A stretch of DNA of 64,000 nucleotides from Tabrizicola sp. (GTDB lineage Bacteria; Pseudomonadota; Alphaproteobacteria; Rhodobacterales; Rhodobacteraceae): positions 26,777 through 90,776 of the forward strand of contig JALOTD010000001.1 of NCBI GenBank assembly GCA_025458105.1, in the 5' to 3' direction. Shown piece by piece: positions 39,075 through 52,195 of this stretch (positions are counted from its first letter, which is position 1; every line of letters begins with the position of its first letter). A program made the translations under genes and the position numbers. A model generated the notes under the pieces. It had not been told where the DNA came from and made no database searches. It worked only from the letters and a program-made list of their open reading frames with translations.

Positions 39075-39150
39075 GCCCGGTTAGCTCAGAGGCCAGAGCT
39101 GCGCTTTTGTAAAGCGAGGGTCGGGGGTTCGACTCCCTCACCGGGCACCA
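39075..39150 (+). tRNA. tRNA-Thr(UGU) carried by the element
   Basis: A complete 76-nt cloverleaf: acceptor GCCCGGT/ACCGGGC perfectly paired, D arm GCTC/GAGC, anticodon loop TTTGTAA with anticodon TGT at 39108-39110, T arm GGGGG-TTCGACT-CCCTC, discriminator A and encoded CCA. One G-A mismatch closes the anticodon stem (27-43). Threonine identity elements known in E. coli (G1-C72, C2-G71, G35, U36) are present. It differs from the host gene in all stems and lacks the 13-bp att core. Confidence 0.95.
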
Positions 39151-39194
39151 TCCCAAGCGCCAGAGGTGACAGCTTGAGGACCATCGTCGAGAGA

Positions 39195-39761
39195 ATGCTA
39201 CCCTCTGACTTCCTGCTAGACCTTGGCGTCTACATGCAGACTGCGGCGCACATCGAACTGGCAGTCTGGCAGACCACGATGCACGCGGAGGGGATCGACG
39301 TCCACAGCGCGGAGGCATACCGGCAGTTTGTGGCGATCAAGCAATCGACCACCAAACTGCTCAATCGCTTCCGGGCAAGTGCATCCTTCTGCCCAGGATG
39401 GATTGCCGACCGCATTCGTGCCCTTGCTGATCAAGTTGAGCAGGGACTTGAGACCCGCAACCTCGCGGCTCACGGTGCCTTCTACTGGGAGGGGGAGGGG
39501 CAGATCGGCGCGGCCCACTACTTTGGGCGTGGTCCCCGTGGAGCGAGGGAGTACTTCGAGGTCCAGCAGCCTGCAACGCGGCAAGTGGTAGAAGAAACGA
39601 TCCAGGTCGCGAACCAGCTTCTGCACGAAGTGATTGCCTTGCGTTCGATGGTGTATGCGTGGCGCTTCCCTGACGGCCTTCCGTGGGATGACCCGCTGCA
39701 AGTCGCAGACGACCAATCAAATGCCGATCAATCGGCATCCGCAGACCACCCAACCGATTGA
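39195..39761 (+). CDS. HEPN-like protein downstream of the element tRNA
   Basis: A 188-residue helical protein; TTG at 39174 (AGAGG seven bases upstream) is an alternative start giving seven more residues. Residues 88-93 read RNLAAH, within LETRNLAAHGAFYW, the R-X4-H motif of HEPN ribonucleases (family knowledge). The remainder is alpha-helical as expected (HIELAVWQTTMHAEGI, VVEETIQVANQLLHEVIAL). It may be co-transcribed with the tRNA, starting 24-45 bases after it. A toxin or RNase role is inference. Confidence 0.6.
   Translation: MLPSDFLLDLGVYMQTAAHIELAVWQTTMHAEGIDVHSAEAYRQFVAIKQSTTKLLNRFRASASFCPGWIADRIRALADQVEQGLETRNLAAHGAFYWEGEGQIGAAHYFGRGPRGAREYFEVQQPATRQVVEETIQVANQLLHEVIALRSMVYAWRFPDGLPWDDPLQVADDQSNADQSASADHPTD
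39721..39738. repeat. Perfect inverted repeat near attR
   Basis: ATGCCGAT-CA-ATCGGCAT, 42 bp before the attR core, within the end of the HEPN-like gene. No T-tract follows, so a protein-binding site for recombination is as likely as a terminator. Confidence 0.5.
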
Positions 39762-39780
39762 GTTTAGGCGACTTCTACTG

Positions 39781-39793
39781 TGATTTGTAATCA
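39781..39793. repeat. attR core (13-bp direct repeat)
   Basis: TGATTTGTAATCA, identical to the attL core, at the start of the tRNA 3' half. Confidence 0.9.
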
Positions 39794-39828
39794 GAGGGTC
39801 GGCGGTTCAAGTCCGTCTGGGGGCACCA
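39781..39828 (+). pseudogene. 3' half of the split host tRNA-Thr(UGU) gene
   Basis: From the anticodon arm (TGATTTGTAATCAGA) through variable loop, T arm GGCGG-TTCAAGT-CCGTC, acceptor TGGGGGC, A and CCA. The upstream element sequence does not supply a D arm or acceptor 5' strand, so the half is not restored to a tRNA. Confidence 0.93.
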
Positions 39829-39929
39829 CTTCCCATCATCTGTCCACGGGTGGACACAAAGGGAATGCCTTCTGTTTCAATTGCTTGTCAGTGGACGTTC
39901 AGGATGTGTTAACCTGACCGGGGTTCAGG

Positions 39930-40268
39930 TCAGCTTCGCTCGATCACGCCGAGAAAGCTGAGCGTCTGCTCCATGTCGGCGCGCAGCTTGGCATCCGAGC
40001 GGTTGAACCCGGCACAGAGCGCGTCGAACCGTTTGCGCAGCGCTTTCTTTTCTTCGCCCTTGCAGTCGTTCCACGGGCGCCCCTGCAGCCCCATCACCAG
40101 GACATAGTAGCCAATGAAATGCGGGCGCGAGCCGGAGGCCAGCAGGCGGCGATAGGCCTCGTCCGCGCCCATGTCGCGGATTTCCTCGGCCGTGGTGATC
40201 CCCGCACGTGCGAAAGCTTGTTCCGAGGCCGGGCCGAGATTGGGGATCGATGAGACAGGACTGGACAT
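39930..40268 (-). CDS. TfoX C-terminal domain protein
   Basis: A 112-residue protein, start MSSPVSSIPNLGPASEQAFA. The helix-hairpin-helix-like motif IPNLGPASEQAFARAGITTAEEIRDMGADEAYRRLLASG is the hallmark of the TfoX_C family. Proteins with this domain alone are common and of uncertain function; the domain is a DNA-binding HhH-like fold. It is the first host gene after the element. Confidence 0.82.
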   Translation of the reverse strand: MSSPVSSIPNLGPASEQAFARAGITTAEEIRDMGADEAYRRLLASGSRPHFIGYYVLVMGLQGRPWNDCKGEEKKALRKRFDALCAGFNRSDAKLRADMEQTLSFLGVIERS

Positions 40269-40336
40269 AGGGAAGGCCGGAGATGAACAAAGCCAGCCTT
40301 GCGGCTGGCCCATGCATTGTCAACAGACGGCCCCGG

Positions 40337-40465
40337 TCAGATGGAGGCCCAGTCCTTGAAGATCGGTTGGCCCGCCTGTGGGGAGGGGGTGCCCGCCTGG
40401 CCCTGTTGCTGTTGGGTCTGACCGGAACTGCCGCCTTGCTGCGGGGTTGCGGGTGATTTGGCCAT
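40337..40465 (-). CDS. Small Gln/Pro-rich protein (42 residues)
   Basis: MAKSPATPQQGGSSGQTQQQ then a Gly/Pro-rich stretch and a hydrophobic end QPIFKDWASI. GGAGC upstream at good distance. It is too short for the ORF track. The composition is low complexity, but the compact ending and ribosome-binding site suggest a real small gene. Confidence 0.5.
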   Translation of the reverse strand: MAKSPATPQQGGSSGQTQQQQGQAGTPSPQAGQPIFKDWASI

Positions 40466-40634
40466 CTGACTGCTCCGTTCGCTGGCTCTGGTTATCGCCT
40501 GTTATGGATATCGCGGTGCAACTTGGCGCTGACAAGCCCGGTTCATGACGATTTTGCGACGGAATCGCAGGAATGTGCGACATCCGCAACAGGATTGTTC
40601 TCACATTCCGGTTTTCCTGACCCGTTACCGGAAC

Positions 40635-40835
40635 TTAGCCGGTTTCAGTTGCGGGATAGCCTGCCTCGTGCAGGGCGGCGATCAGGTCGGGGATCAGCGC
40701 GGTGCCACCGAGCGTGACCGATCTGGAGGCAAGGTCGACCTTAACGTCGCGGGTTCCGGGCACAGAGGACAGGGCCGCCTCAACCGCTGCCTTGCAGTGT
40801 CCACAGGACATGTCGGGAATCGATAGGGTGGTCAT
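40635..40835 (-). CDS. Heavy-metal-associated (HMA) copper-chaperone-like protein
   Basis: A 66-residue ferredoxin-like HMA domain with metal motif MSCGHCKAAVE (GMxCxxC type) at residues 9-19 and the typical ending LIAALHEAGYPA. It binds Cu(I) or a similar metal (family knowledge). The start MTTLSIPDMSC is the usual family N-terminus, so the longer frame was rejected. Confidence 0.85.
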   Translation of the reverse strand: MTTLSIPDMSCGHCKAAVEAALSSVPGTRDVKVDLASRSVTLGGTALIPDLIAALHEAGYPATETG

Positions 40836-41142
40836 CGGTGCCTCGCCGGGTGCAGCGCCGTTATTGCGATCCATCTCGGCGCAAAGGTCAAGAGAGGACC
40901 GTGCAAGGCATACATCCACTATTTTTTTGGCCCCATCGACCTTGCGACGGCTTTTCCTTTGACAGCAGGGGGTTGCGGGTGGCAGGTCATCCAAAGCGCT
41001 TTGAATTGGGCAGTATCCCGCAAAGCGTTTGAAATTTGTGGTGGACTAACTGAATGTTTGCGGTAACACGAAAACGGTTTGAACGCGGTTTGGGACGGCA
41101 TCTTGTCCCGATCTGCCCCAAGGATCGCTTGACCGTCGCCCT
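40836..41142. other. Intergenic region before the glycogen operon
   Basis: About 300 bp between the HMA gene and glgP. It has several AT-rich stretches (for example the T-run near 40920) and probably contains the glg promoter, but I see no gene and no convincing operator. Confidence 0.4.
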
Positions 41143-43584
41143 GTGACGCTTAGGCTTTGGAAAAGAGATACGAGATTGCTGGACAAGGCTGTGACCGATC
41201 TGAGTGTGACCCCGAACCTTCTGCAGGCCGACATCCTGCGCCACCTGACCTTTACCGTCGGCAAGGATGCCCCGCATGCCTCGGTACATGACTGGCGGAT
41301 GGCACTGTCCCATGCGATCCGCGACCGGATCGTGGAGCCCTGGTTTGCCTCGACCCGCCGGACCTGGGCCGAGGACCGCAAGCGCGTCTACTACCTGTCG
41401 ATGGAATTCCTGATCGGCCGCCTGCTGGAGGACGCGACGATCAACCTTGGCCTTTATGACGCGGCACATGAGGCGATGGCAGCGGTGGGCGTGGACCTGC
41501 GGTCGGTCATCGATGATGAGCCTGACGCGGCGCTGGGGAACGGCGGTCTGGGGCGCCTCGCTGCCTGTTTCATGGAGTCGATGGCGACGCTGGGCTGCCC
41601 CGCCTACGGCTATGGAATCCGCTATGAACATGGCCTCTTCCGCCAGCACTTCGACCATGGCCGCCAGATCGAGACGCCAGAGAACTGGCTGGCGCAGGCC
41701 CATCCGTGGGAATTCGCGCGGCCCGAAAGCCGCTATACCATCGGCTTCAAGGGCCATATCGAAAGCCGCGACGGCAAGGAGATCTGGCATCCGCAGGAAA
41801 CGGTGACGGCAGAGGCCTTCGATACCCCGGTGATCGGTTGGCAGGGGAAGTGGGCCAATACGTTGCGGCTTTGGGGGGCGAAGGGGACCACGAACTTCGA
41901 CCTCGACCGGTTCAATCGCGGGGACTACACGGCGGCGGCAGAGCCCGAGACACTGGCGCGGACCTTGTCCCGGGTGCTGTATCCCGATGACACCACCTAT
42001 CAGGGCAAGGAATTGCGGCTGAAGCAGGAGTTCTTCCTGACCTCGGCTGCGCTGCAGGATATTCTGCGGCGCTATCTGGATGCGCATTCCGACCTGCGGG
42101 CACTGCCGAAGCATGTCGCGATCCAGATGAACGACACGCATCCGGCCATCGCGGGGCCCGAACTGATCCGCCTGCTGTCGGACGAACATGGTCTGCCATT
42201 CGACGAGGCTCTGACTATCGCGAGGGCCTGTTTGGGGTACACGAACCACACGCTTCTGCCGGAAGCCCTTGAAAAATGGGCGACCTTCACTTTCGGCAAC
42301 GTGTTGCCGCGCCACATGCAGATCGTCGAGAAGATTGACAGCTGGCACCGCCGCGCCTATCCGAACCGGCCGCATTATGTGGGGATCGTCAAGCACCAGG
42401 AAGTGCGGATGGGCGAGCTGGCCTTCATCATGTCGCACAAGGTGAATGGGGTGTCGGCCCTGCATTCCGATCTGGTGAAGAAGAACCTGTTCCCGGAGCT
42501 GAACGGCCTCCATCCGGGACGCATCATCAACCAGACGAATGGCGTGACGCCGCGACGCTGGCTGCGGATGGCGAACCGGTCGCTGTCGAAGCTGATTACC
42601 GACAGCATCGGCGCAGGATGGGAGGCCGACCTCGACCGCCTGCGTGGACTGGAGCCGCATATCGCCGACGCCGGTTTCCGTGCCCAGTTTGCGGCAGCAA
42701 AACGCGAGAACAAGGTGGCGCTGTCGAACTGGATCGGGCGCGAGATGGCGATTTCGGTCAGCCCGGATGCGCTGTTCGATGTTCAGATCAAGCGGATCCA
42801 CGAATACAAGCGGCAACTTCTGAACATTCTAGAGACGATTGCGCATTGGCAGAAGCTTCGGTCGAACCCGAAGGGACCTTGGGTGCCACGGGTCAAGATC
42901 TTTGGTGGAAAGGCGGCCCCCGGCTATGCGGTTGCCAAGGAAATCATTCGCCTTATCAACGACGTGGCACAAATTGTTAACAACGATCCGGTGACGGGTG
43001 ACCTTCTGAAGATCGTCTATCCGCCGAACTACAATGTGACCATGGCCGAGCGCGTGATCCCTGCTGCCGACCTGTCGGAACAGATTTCAACGGCGGGGAA
43101 AGAGGCTAGCGGCACTGGCAACATGAAGTTCATGATGAACGGGGCCGTAACCATCGGCACGCTGGACGGGGCGAACGTGGAAATCCTGCAGGAGGTGGGA
43201 GAGGAGAACTTCTTCTTGTTCGGGTTGACGGCGGATCAGGTGGCCAGACGGCGCGAAGACCCCGACCACGCCAAGAAGGCGATTGAGGCAAGCCAGCCGC
43301 TGATGGATGTCCTTCAGATGATTGCCGAAGGCCGTTTCTCGCCGGACGAACCTGGGCGCTTTCACCAGCTGGTGCATCGCGTCTGGCACCATGATTATTT
43401 CCTCGTGGCGTCGGACTTCGCAGCCTATCATGCCGCACAGGCCGAGGTGGATGCAGCCTACGCCGATCCTGTACGCTGGTGGCGGATGGCAGGCATGAAT
43501 ACCGCGCGCAGCGGCTTCTTCTCAAGCGACAGGACGATCCGAAGCTATATGGAAGAGATCTGGCAGGCAAAATCGGCGCTGTGA
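41143..43584 (+). CDS. glgP: Glycogen phosphorylase
   Basis: An 813-residue enzyme (usual length). The PLP site is in SGTGNMKFMMNGAVTIGTLDGAN, and the conserved N-terminal block AEDRKRVYYLSMEFLIGR is present. It releases glucose-1-phosphate from glycogen. The ORF begins at GTG; in-frame TTG (41176) and GTG (41191) are alternatives, so the exact start is uncertain. It opens the gene order glgP-glgB-glgC-glgA-glgX-pgm. Confidence 0.93.
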   Translation: MTLRLWKRDTRLLDKAVTDLSVTPNLLQADILRHLTFTVGKDAPHASVHDWRMALSHAIRDRIVEPWFASTRRTWAEDRKRVYYLSMEFLIGRLLEDATINLGLYDAAHEAMAAVGVDLRSVIDDEPDAALGNGGLGRLAACFMESMATLGCPAYGYGIRYEHGLFRQHFDHGRQIETPENWLAQAHPWEFARPESRYTIGFKGHIESRDGKEIWHPQETVTAEAFDTPVIGWQGKWANTLRLWGAKGTTNFDLDRFNRGDYTAAAEPETLARTLSRVLYPDDTTYQGKELRLKQEFFLTSAALQDILRRYLDAHSDLRALPKHVAIQMNDTHPAIAGPELIRLLSDEHGLPFDEALTIARACLGYTNHTLLPEALEKWATFTFGNVLPRHMQIVEKIDSWHRRAYPNRPHYVGIVKHQEVRMGELAFIMSHKVNGVSALHSDLVKKNLFPELNGLHPGRIINQTNGVTPRRWLRMANRSLSKLITDSIGAGWEADLDRLRGLEPHIADAGFRAQFAAAKRENKVALSNWIGREMAISVSPDALFDVQIKRIHEYKRQLLNILETIAHWQKLRSNPKGPWVPRVKIFGGKAAPGYAVAKEIIRLINDVAQIVNNDPVTGDLLKIVYPPNYNVTMAERVIPAADLSEQISTAGKEASGTGNMKFMMNGAVTIGTLDGANVEILQEVGEENFFLFGLTADQVARRREDPDHAKKAIEASQPLMDVLQMIAEGRFSPDEPGRFHQLVHRVWHHDYFLVASDFAAYHAAQAEVDAAYADPVRWWRMAGMNTARSGFFSSDRTIRSYMEEIWQAKSAL

Positions 43585-43619
43585 CAGGCGCGCTCTGACA
43601 GGCTTTCGGGGAGGGAAGC

Positions 43620-45791
43620 ATGGCTGAGACGACACTCGACAAGGGCGCGGCCGAGGCGATTGCCGGGGGCTGGCATGGCGATCCGTTCGGCGTGCTGGGG
43701 CCGCACAAAGTGGCCAAAGGCTGGGAGGTCCGTGCCTTTGTGCCAGGAGCCGACCGGTTGTGGCTGGTGGCCGGCAAGACCGAAGTGGAGGCCGAGGGCT
43801 ATCCTGGCTTGCCGGGGCTTTTCGTGGCCGCGATGGCGCGGAAAGCCAGCTACAAGTTTCGCGCAGAAGGTCATGGAACCACTTGGGAATTTGACGATCC
43901 CTATCGATTTGGCCCGGTGCTGGGCGAGATGGACGAATACCTTCTTGGTGAGGGGACGCACCGCCGGTTGTGGCAGGCACTTGGCGCCCATTTGATCGTG
44001 CATGAGGGCGCGGAGGGCGTGCATTTCGCCGTCTGGGCGCCGAATGCGGAACGCGTCAGTGTCGTGGGCGACTTCAACGTCTGGGACGGACGGCGGAACC
44101 CAATGCGCAGGCGTGGCGCGACGGGCGTGTGGGAGATCTTCATCCCCGGTCTTGGCGAAGGGACGACCTACAAGTACGAACTCAAGGGGCCGGGCGGGCA
44201 AGTGCTGCCGCTGAAGGCCGATCCGGTGGGATTTGGCTCTGAACATCCGCCGGCAAATGCATCTGTTGTCAGAACAATTCGTGGCGACTGGGGTGACAGG
44301 GCCTGGATGGAGGGCAGGGCGGCCCGGCATCAGATCGATGCGCCGATCTCGGTCTATGAGGTGCATCTGGGCTCATGGAAGCGGGCACCGGGCAATCGGA
44401 TGCTGAGCTACCGCGAGCTGGCGGAACAGCTGGTGGAGTATGCCGCCGACATGGGCTTTACCCATATCGAATGCCTGCCGGTCAGCGAATACCCGTTCGA
44501 CGGCAGCTGGGGCTATCAGCCGGTGGGCATGTTTGCCCCCACGATCCGCCACGGCACGCCGGAAGAGTTCCGCGCGCTGGTAGATGCGTCGCACAGGAAG
44601 GGGCTGGGCGTGATCCTCGACTGGGTGCCCGGCCATTTCCCGACCGACCCGCATGGGTTGGGCCGGTTCGACGGCTCGGCGCTTTATGAACACTCTGACC
44701 CGCGCGAGGGGTTCCATCAGGACTGGAACACGCTGATCTACAACTATGGCCGGACCGAGGTGAAGAACTACCTGGTGTCTAACGCCCTGTATTGGCTGGA
44801 AGAATACCATATCGACGGGCTGCGGGTGGATGCAGTCGCATCCATGCTGTACCGCGACTATTCCCGCAAACACGGCGAGTGGATCCCAAACAAGGACGGC
44901 GGCCGGGAGAATTATGAGGCAATCGACGTTCTGCGCACGACGAACATCACGGCCTATGGCGAAGTGCCGGGGATCATGACGATCGCCGAGGAATCGACAG
45001 CCTTTCCGGGCGTAAGCCGACCAGCGAACTGGGGGGGGCTGGGGTTCGGGTTCAAGTGGAACATGGGGTGGATGAACGACACCCTGAGCTACATGCACAA
45101 GGACCCGATCTACCGGAAATACCACCACGGGCAGATGACCTTTGGCCTGGTCTACGCCTGGTCGGAGAATTACATTCTGCCGATTTCCCATGACGAGGTC
45201 GTGCATGGCAAGGGCAGCATGCTGTCGAAGATGCCGGGCAATGCCTGGGAGAAATTCGCGAACCTGCGGGCCTATTACGGCTTCATGTGGGCGCATCCGG
45301 GCAAGAAGCTGCTGTTCATGGGGCAGGAGTTCGCGCAAGGTGCCGAGTGGAACCACAACCAGAGCCTCGACTGGCATCAGCTTGATATTGCGGAACATCG
45401 CGGCGTGCAGCGGCTGGTGCGCGACCTGAACCGAGTCTACCGCGAGACACCCGCGCTGCATGTGAATGACTGCCGGCCCGAGGGCTTTGACTGGATCGAA
45501 GCGCACGATGCCGAGGCGGGGGTCTTTTCCTGGGTCCGCAAGGGGAATGGGTCAGACAAGCCGGTGGTGGCGGTGGTCAACATGACGCCGATCCAGCGGC
45601 AGTACCGTTTGGGTCTGCCTGCGGCGGGCACTTGGCGCGAGATTCTCAACACTGACGCCGAGGCTTACGGCGGGGGCAACCGTGGCAATCTGGGAGGGGT
45701 CACCACGGAAAAGACGCCGTGGCACGGGCAGGTGCAATCGGCTCTTGTCAACTTGCCACCGCTTGCGGCCATCTATCTGCAACAGGACTGA
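43620..45791 (+). CDS. glgB: 1,4-alpha-glucan branching enzyme
   Basis: A 723-residue GH13 enzyme with N-terminal CBM48-type domains. The catalytic Asp is in [11 protein letters not shown], the Glu in [11 protein letters not shown] and the third acid in [12 protein letters not shown]. It introduces alpha-1,6 branches. The start follows GGGAGGGAAGC, 35 bp after glgP. Confidence 0.95.
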   Translation: MAETTLDKGAAEAIAGGWHGDPFGVLGPHKVAKGWEVRAFVPGADRLWLVAGKTEVEAEGYPGLPGLFVAAMARKASYKFRAEGHGTTWEFDDPYRFGPVLGEMDEYLLGEGTHRRLWQALGAHLIVHEGAEGVHFAVWAPNAERVSVVGDFNVWDGRRNPMRRRGATGVWEIFIPGLGEGTTYKYELKGPGGQVLPLKADPVGFGSEHPPANASVVRTIRGDWGDRAWMEGRAARHQIDAPISVYEVHLGSWKRAPGNRMLSYRELAEQLVEYAADMGFTHIECLPVSEYPFDGSWGYQPVGMFAPTIRHGTPEEFRALVDASHRKGLGVILDWVPGHFPTDPHGLGRFDGSALYEHSDPREGFHQDWNTLIYNYGRTEVKNYLVSNALYWLEEYHIDGLRVDAVASMLYRDYSRKHGEWIPNKDGGRENYEAIDVLRTTNITAYGEVPGIMTIAEESTAFPGVSRPANWGGLGFGFKWNMGWMNDTLSYMHKDPIYRKYHHGQMTFGLVYAWSENYILPISHDEVVHGKGSMLSKMPGNAWEKFANLRAYYGFMWAHPGKKLLFMGQEFAQGAEWNHNQSLDWHQLDIAEHRGVQRLVRDLNRVYRETPALHVNDCRPEGFDWIEAHDAEAGVFSWVRKGNGSDKPVVAVVNMTPIQRQYRLGLPAAGTWREILNTDAEAYGGGNRGNLGGVTTEKTPWHGQVQSALVNLPPLAAIYLQQD

Positions 45792-45823
45792 ACGGGCGGG
45801 CAACGCCCAAGGGGAGGGATGCG

Positions 45824-47095
45824 ATGAAACCGAGACCGAACCAGCGACTGTCGTCTCAGGCCATGGCCTTCGTGCTGGCCGGGGGCCGGGGCAGCCGGTT
45901 GAAGGAACTGACGGACCGGCGCGCCAAACCGGCGGTCTATTTTGGCGGCAAGACCCGGATCATCGACTTTGCCCTGTCGAACGCGCTGAACTCGGGCATC
46001 CGGAAGATGGCGATTGCGACGCAGTACAAGGCGCACAGCCTGATCCGCCACGTCCAGCGCGGCTGGGGGTTCTTCCGGGCCGAACGGAACGAATACCTGG
46101 ACATCCTGCCTGCGAGCCAGCGGATGGACGAGGTCAACTGGTACCGTGGCACGGCGGACGCCATCGCGCAGAACATCGACATCATTGACAGCTACGGGAT
46201 CAAGTATGTGATCGTGCTGGCGGGCGACCACATCTACAAGATGGATTACGAGGTGATGCTGCGCCAGCATGTCGAGGCTGGCGCAGATGTGACCATCGGC
46301 TGCCTGACCGTGCCCCGGAAAGAGGCCAGCGCCTTTGGCGTGATGCATGTCGACAAGACGATGAGGATTACAGATTTCCTTGAAAAGCCGAAGGATCCTC
46401 CGGCCATTCCTGGGGATCCGGACCATGCGCTCGCAAGCATGGGGATCTATGTCTTCGACTGGGCCTTCCTTCGTGATCTTCTTCTGAAGGACATGCAGGA
46501 CGACAATTCGACCCACGATTTCGGGTTTGACTTGATCCCGCAGATCGTGAAGCACGGGAAGGCCGTGGCGCACAAGTTCGCCGACAGCTGCGTGACAAGC
46601 GGACTGGAGACCGAGCCCTACTGGCGCGACGTGGGGACGATAGACGCCTTCTGGCAGGCGAACATCGACCTGACGGATTTTGTCCCGAAGCTCGACCTCT
46701 ACGACAACGCCTGGCCGATCTGGACCTATGCCGAGATCGTGCCGCCCGCGAAGTTCATCCATGACGAGGACGGGCGGAGGGGGTCTGCGGTTTCATCGCT
46801 CGTGTCGGGCGACTGCATCGTCTCGGGGTCGGAGGTGCGCAATTCGCTGCTCTTCACCGGTGTCCGGACGCACAGCTATTCCACGCTGGAATATGTCGTG
46901 GCCTTGCCACAGGTGGATGTGGGCCGCAAGGCGCAGCTGAAGAATTGCGTGATTGACCGGGGTGTCATCATTCCGGAAGGCCTGGTGATTGGCGAGGACC
47001 CGGAGGAAGACGCGAAGTGGTTCCGCCGCAGCGAGGGTGGGATCGTGCTGATTACGCAGGACATGCTGGACGCGCGGGCCAAAGCGCTCGGCTGA
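45824..47095 (+). CDS. glgC: Glucose-1-phosphate adenylyltransferase
   Basis: A 423-residue ADP-glucose pyrophosphorylase. The nucleotide site is [18 protein letters not shown] and the allosteric/sugar segments include [11 protein letters not shown] and [18 protein letters not shown]. The C-terminal left-handed beta-helix repeats are recognisable ([19 protein letters not shown]). It makes ADP-glucose from Glc-1-P and ATP. ATG after GGGGAGGGATGCG. Confidence 0.95.
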   Translation: MKPRPNQRLSSQAMAFVLAGGRGSRLKELTDRRAKPAVYFGGKTRIIDFALSNALNSGIRKMAIATQYKAHSLIRHVQRGWGFFRAERNEYLDILPASQRMDEVNWYRGTADAIAQNIDIIDSYGIKYVIVLAGDHIYKMDYEVMLRQHVEAGADVTIGCLTVPRKEASAFGVMHVDKTMRITDFLEKPKDPPAIPGDPDHALASMGIYVFDWAFLRDLLLKDMQDDNSTHDFGFDLIPQIVKHGKAVAHKFADSCVTSGLETEPYWRDVGTIDAFWQANIDLTDFVPKLDLYDNAWPIWTYAEIVPPAKFIHDEDGRRGSAVSSLVSGDCIVSGSEVRNSLLFTGVRTHSYSTLEYVVALPQVDVGRKAQLKNCVIDRGVIIPEGLVIGEDPEEDAKWFRRSEGGIVLITQDMLDARAKALG

Positions 47096-47155
47096 CTGGA
47101 CCTGGACCCGGGTCTGATTTAACTCCGGTCGGGAAGTGGCGGAAAGGCAAGGAAA

Positions 47156-48493
47156 ATGGGCGGTCGAGTTCTGTCGGTAGCCTCGGAATGCGTGCCGTTG
47201 GTGAAGACCGGGGGGCTGGCTGACGTGGTCGGCGCGCTGCCGGGCGCGCTGGCGGCGATGGGCTGGGACATGCGGGTGCTATTGCCCGCCTACCGCGCCT
47301 TGCGTGGCCAGGCTGCGGGCTGGCCGGTCGTCTGGGAGGAAGCCGATCTTTGGGGCGGCCCGGGGCGCGTGGTTTCGGGCAAGGTCGCGGGTGTGCCAGT
47401 GCTGCTCCTGGATGCCCCGCATCTTTTTGACCGGGAGGGCGGACCCTATTCCAGTTCGACGGGGGATCATCCCGACAACTCCATCCGCTTCGCGGCGCTA
47501 AGCTGGATAGGCGCGCGGATTGCGCGCGAGGGGCTGGAGGGCTGGAAGCCGGATGTCCTGCACGCGCATGACTGGCAGGCGGGGCTCGCGGCCGCTTACC
47601 TTGCCTATCATGGCAATGGTGGCTGCAAGTCGGTCATCACCGTCCACAACATCGCCTTCCAAGGCTGGGCACCGGCCCACATGCTGGGCGTGTTGCGCCT
47701 GCCGGGTCATGCCTTCCACCCCGAGGCGCTGGAGTATTATGGCGGAATATCCACGCTGAAGGCGGGCCTGATGACGGCGGATTGGATCACCACCGTCTCG
47801 CCCACCTATGCGGCGGAACTCATGCGGCCCGAGTTCGGGATGGGCCTGCAAGGCGTGATCGCCGCGCGCGGGCCGGTGGTGTCGGGCATCCTGAACGGGG
47901 TGGATACCGGGGTCTGGGACCCGTCGCGCGAAGAGCCTGGCTTCGATCGCAAGGCCATGGCCGGGAAGGCCGCGGCGCGGGCGGCCCTGTGCCAGGAATT
48001 CGGGCTGGAGGTGCCGGGACCCTTGGCCATTGTCGTCAGCCGCCTGACCGACCAGAAGGGGATTGACCTTCTGCCTGCCGTGATCCCCGATTTCGTTCTG
48101 GGCGGGGGCGGGCTGATCGTGCTGGGATCCGGAGACCCGGCGATGGAAGGCGCGGTGCGCAACCTTGCCGCGCGGTTCCCCGGAAGGGTCGCGGTGCGGA
48201 TCGGCTATGACGAGGGGCTGAGCCATCGGCTGTTTGCCGGGGCGGATGCCGTGCTGGTCCCCAGCCGGTTCGAGCCCTGCGGGCTGACGCAGATGTATGG
48301 CCTGCGCTATGGCACGCTGCCGGTCGTGTCGCTGGTCGGAGGGCTTGCGGATACGGTGATCGGGGCCAGCCCGGCGACACTGGCCGCCGGGGTGGCGACG
48401 GGGGTGACCTTCCACCCCGTGGATGCGCTGGCGCCCATCCGGTGGGCTGGGAAACCAGCGCCGCGGCCTATGCGTCGCTGTATGAAGGGTTGA
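47156..48493 (+). CDS. glgA: Glycogen synthase with deleted, frameshifted C-terminus
   Basis: A GT5 glycosyltransferase. The ADP-glucose binding KTGGLADVVGALP and the domain II motif FEPCGLTQMYGLRYGTLP are intact. After GVTFHPVDALA the frame reads APIRWAGKP and stops. In another frame the expected family ending VGWETSAAAYASLYEGLTA is present, and its stop would overlap the glgX start (GTGA at 48498-48501). Roughly 30 codons plus frame appear lost near 48425-48442. The product is 445 residues and lacks the helix that packs back on the N-terminal domain. Confidence 0.9.
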   Translation: MGGRVLSVASECVPLVKTGGLADVVGALPGALAAMGWDMRVLLPAYRALRGQAAGWPVVWEEADLWGGPGRVVSGKVAGVPVLLLDAPHLFDREGGPYSSSTGDHPDNSIRFAALSWIGARIAREGLEGWKPDVLHAHDWQAGLAAAYLAYHGNGGCKSVITVHNIAFQGWAPAHMLGVLRLPGHAFHPEALEYYGGISTLKAGLMTADWITTVSPTYAAELMRPEFGMGLQGVIAARGPVVSGILNGVDTGVWDPSREEPGFDRKAMAGKAAARAALCQEFGLEVPGPLAIVVSRLTDQKGIDLLPAVIPDFVLGGGGLIVLGSGDPAMEGAVRNLAARFPGRVAVRIGYDEGLSHRLFAGADAVLVPSRFEPCGLTQMYGLRYGTLPVVSLVGGLADTVIGASPATLAAGVATGVTFHPVDALAPIRWAGKPAPRPMRRCMKG

Positions 48494-48497
48494 CCGC

Positions 48498-52102
<3,605 letters not shown>

Positions 52103-52195
52103 CAATTCCGCCCGGTCGTGTCGCAAACGGGCCAGACGCGGCGCCTGTTTGCGACAAACCTGACACCTGTGTCGAGTTCTTCTGGGGGGACGGCG

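Larger units (their letters stand above)
25085..39793. mobile_element. 14.7-kb integrative element inserted in tRNA-Thr(UGU)
   Basis: The left boundary is the 13-bp core TGATTTGTAATCA inside the tRNA 5' half and the right boundary is the same 13 bp at the start of the tRNA 3' half. An integrase gene begins 153 bp inside the left end. The interior has many short, tightly packed unknown genes, an AlpA-like protein, a restriction-modification pair and its own tRNA-Thr. No capsid, tail, portal, large terminase or conjugation gene was recognised, so it is more like a satellite or genomic island than a full prophage. Confidence 0.92.

Noticed and set aside
25057-39828. Complete prophage
   Set aside because: No capsid, portal, tail, large terminase or lysis genes recognised in 14.7 kb; satellite or island is the safer description.
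41143-41200. A firm glgP start codon
   Set aside because: GTG 41143, TTG 41176 and GTG 41191 are all in frame and none has a clearly better ribosome-binding site, so the start is left as in the ORF track.
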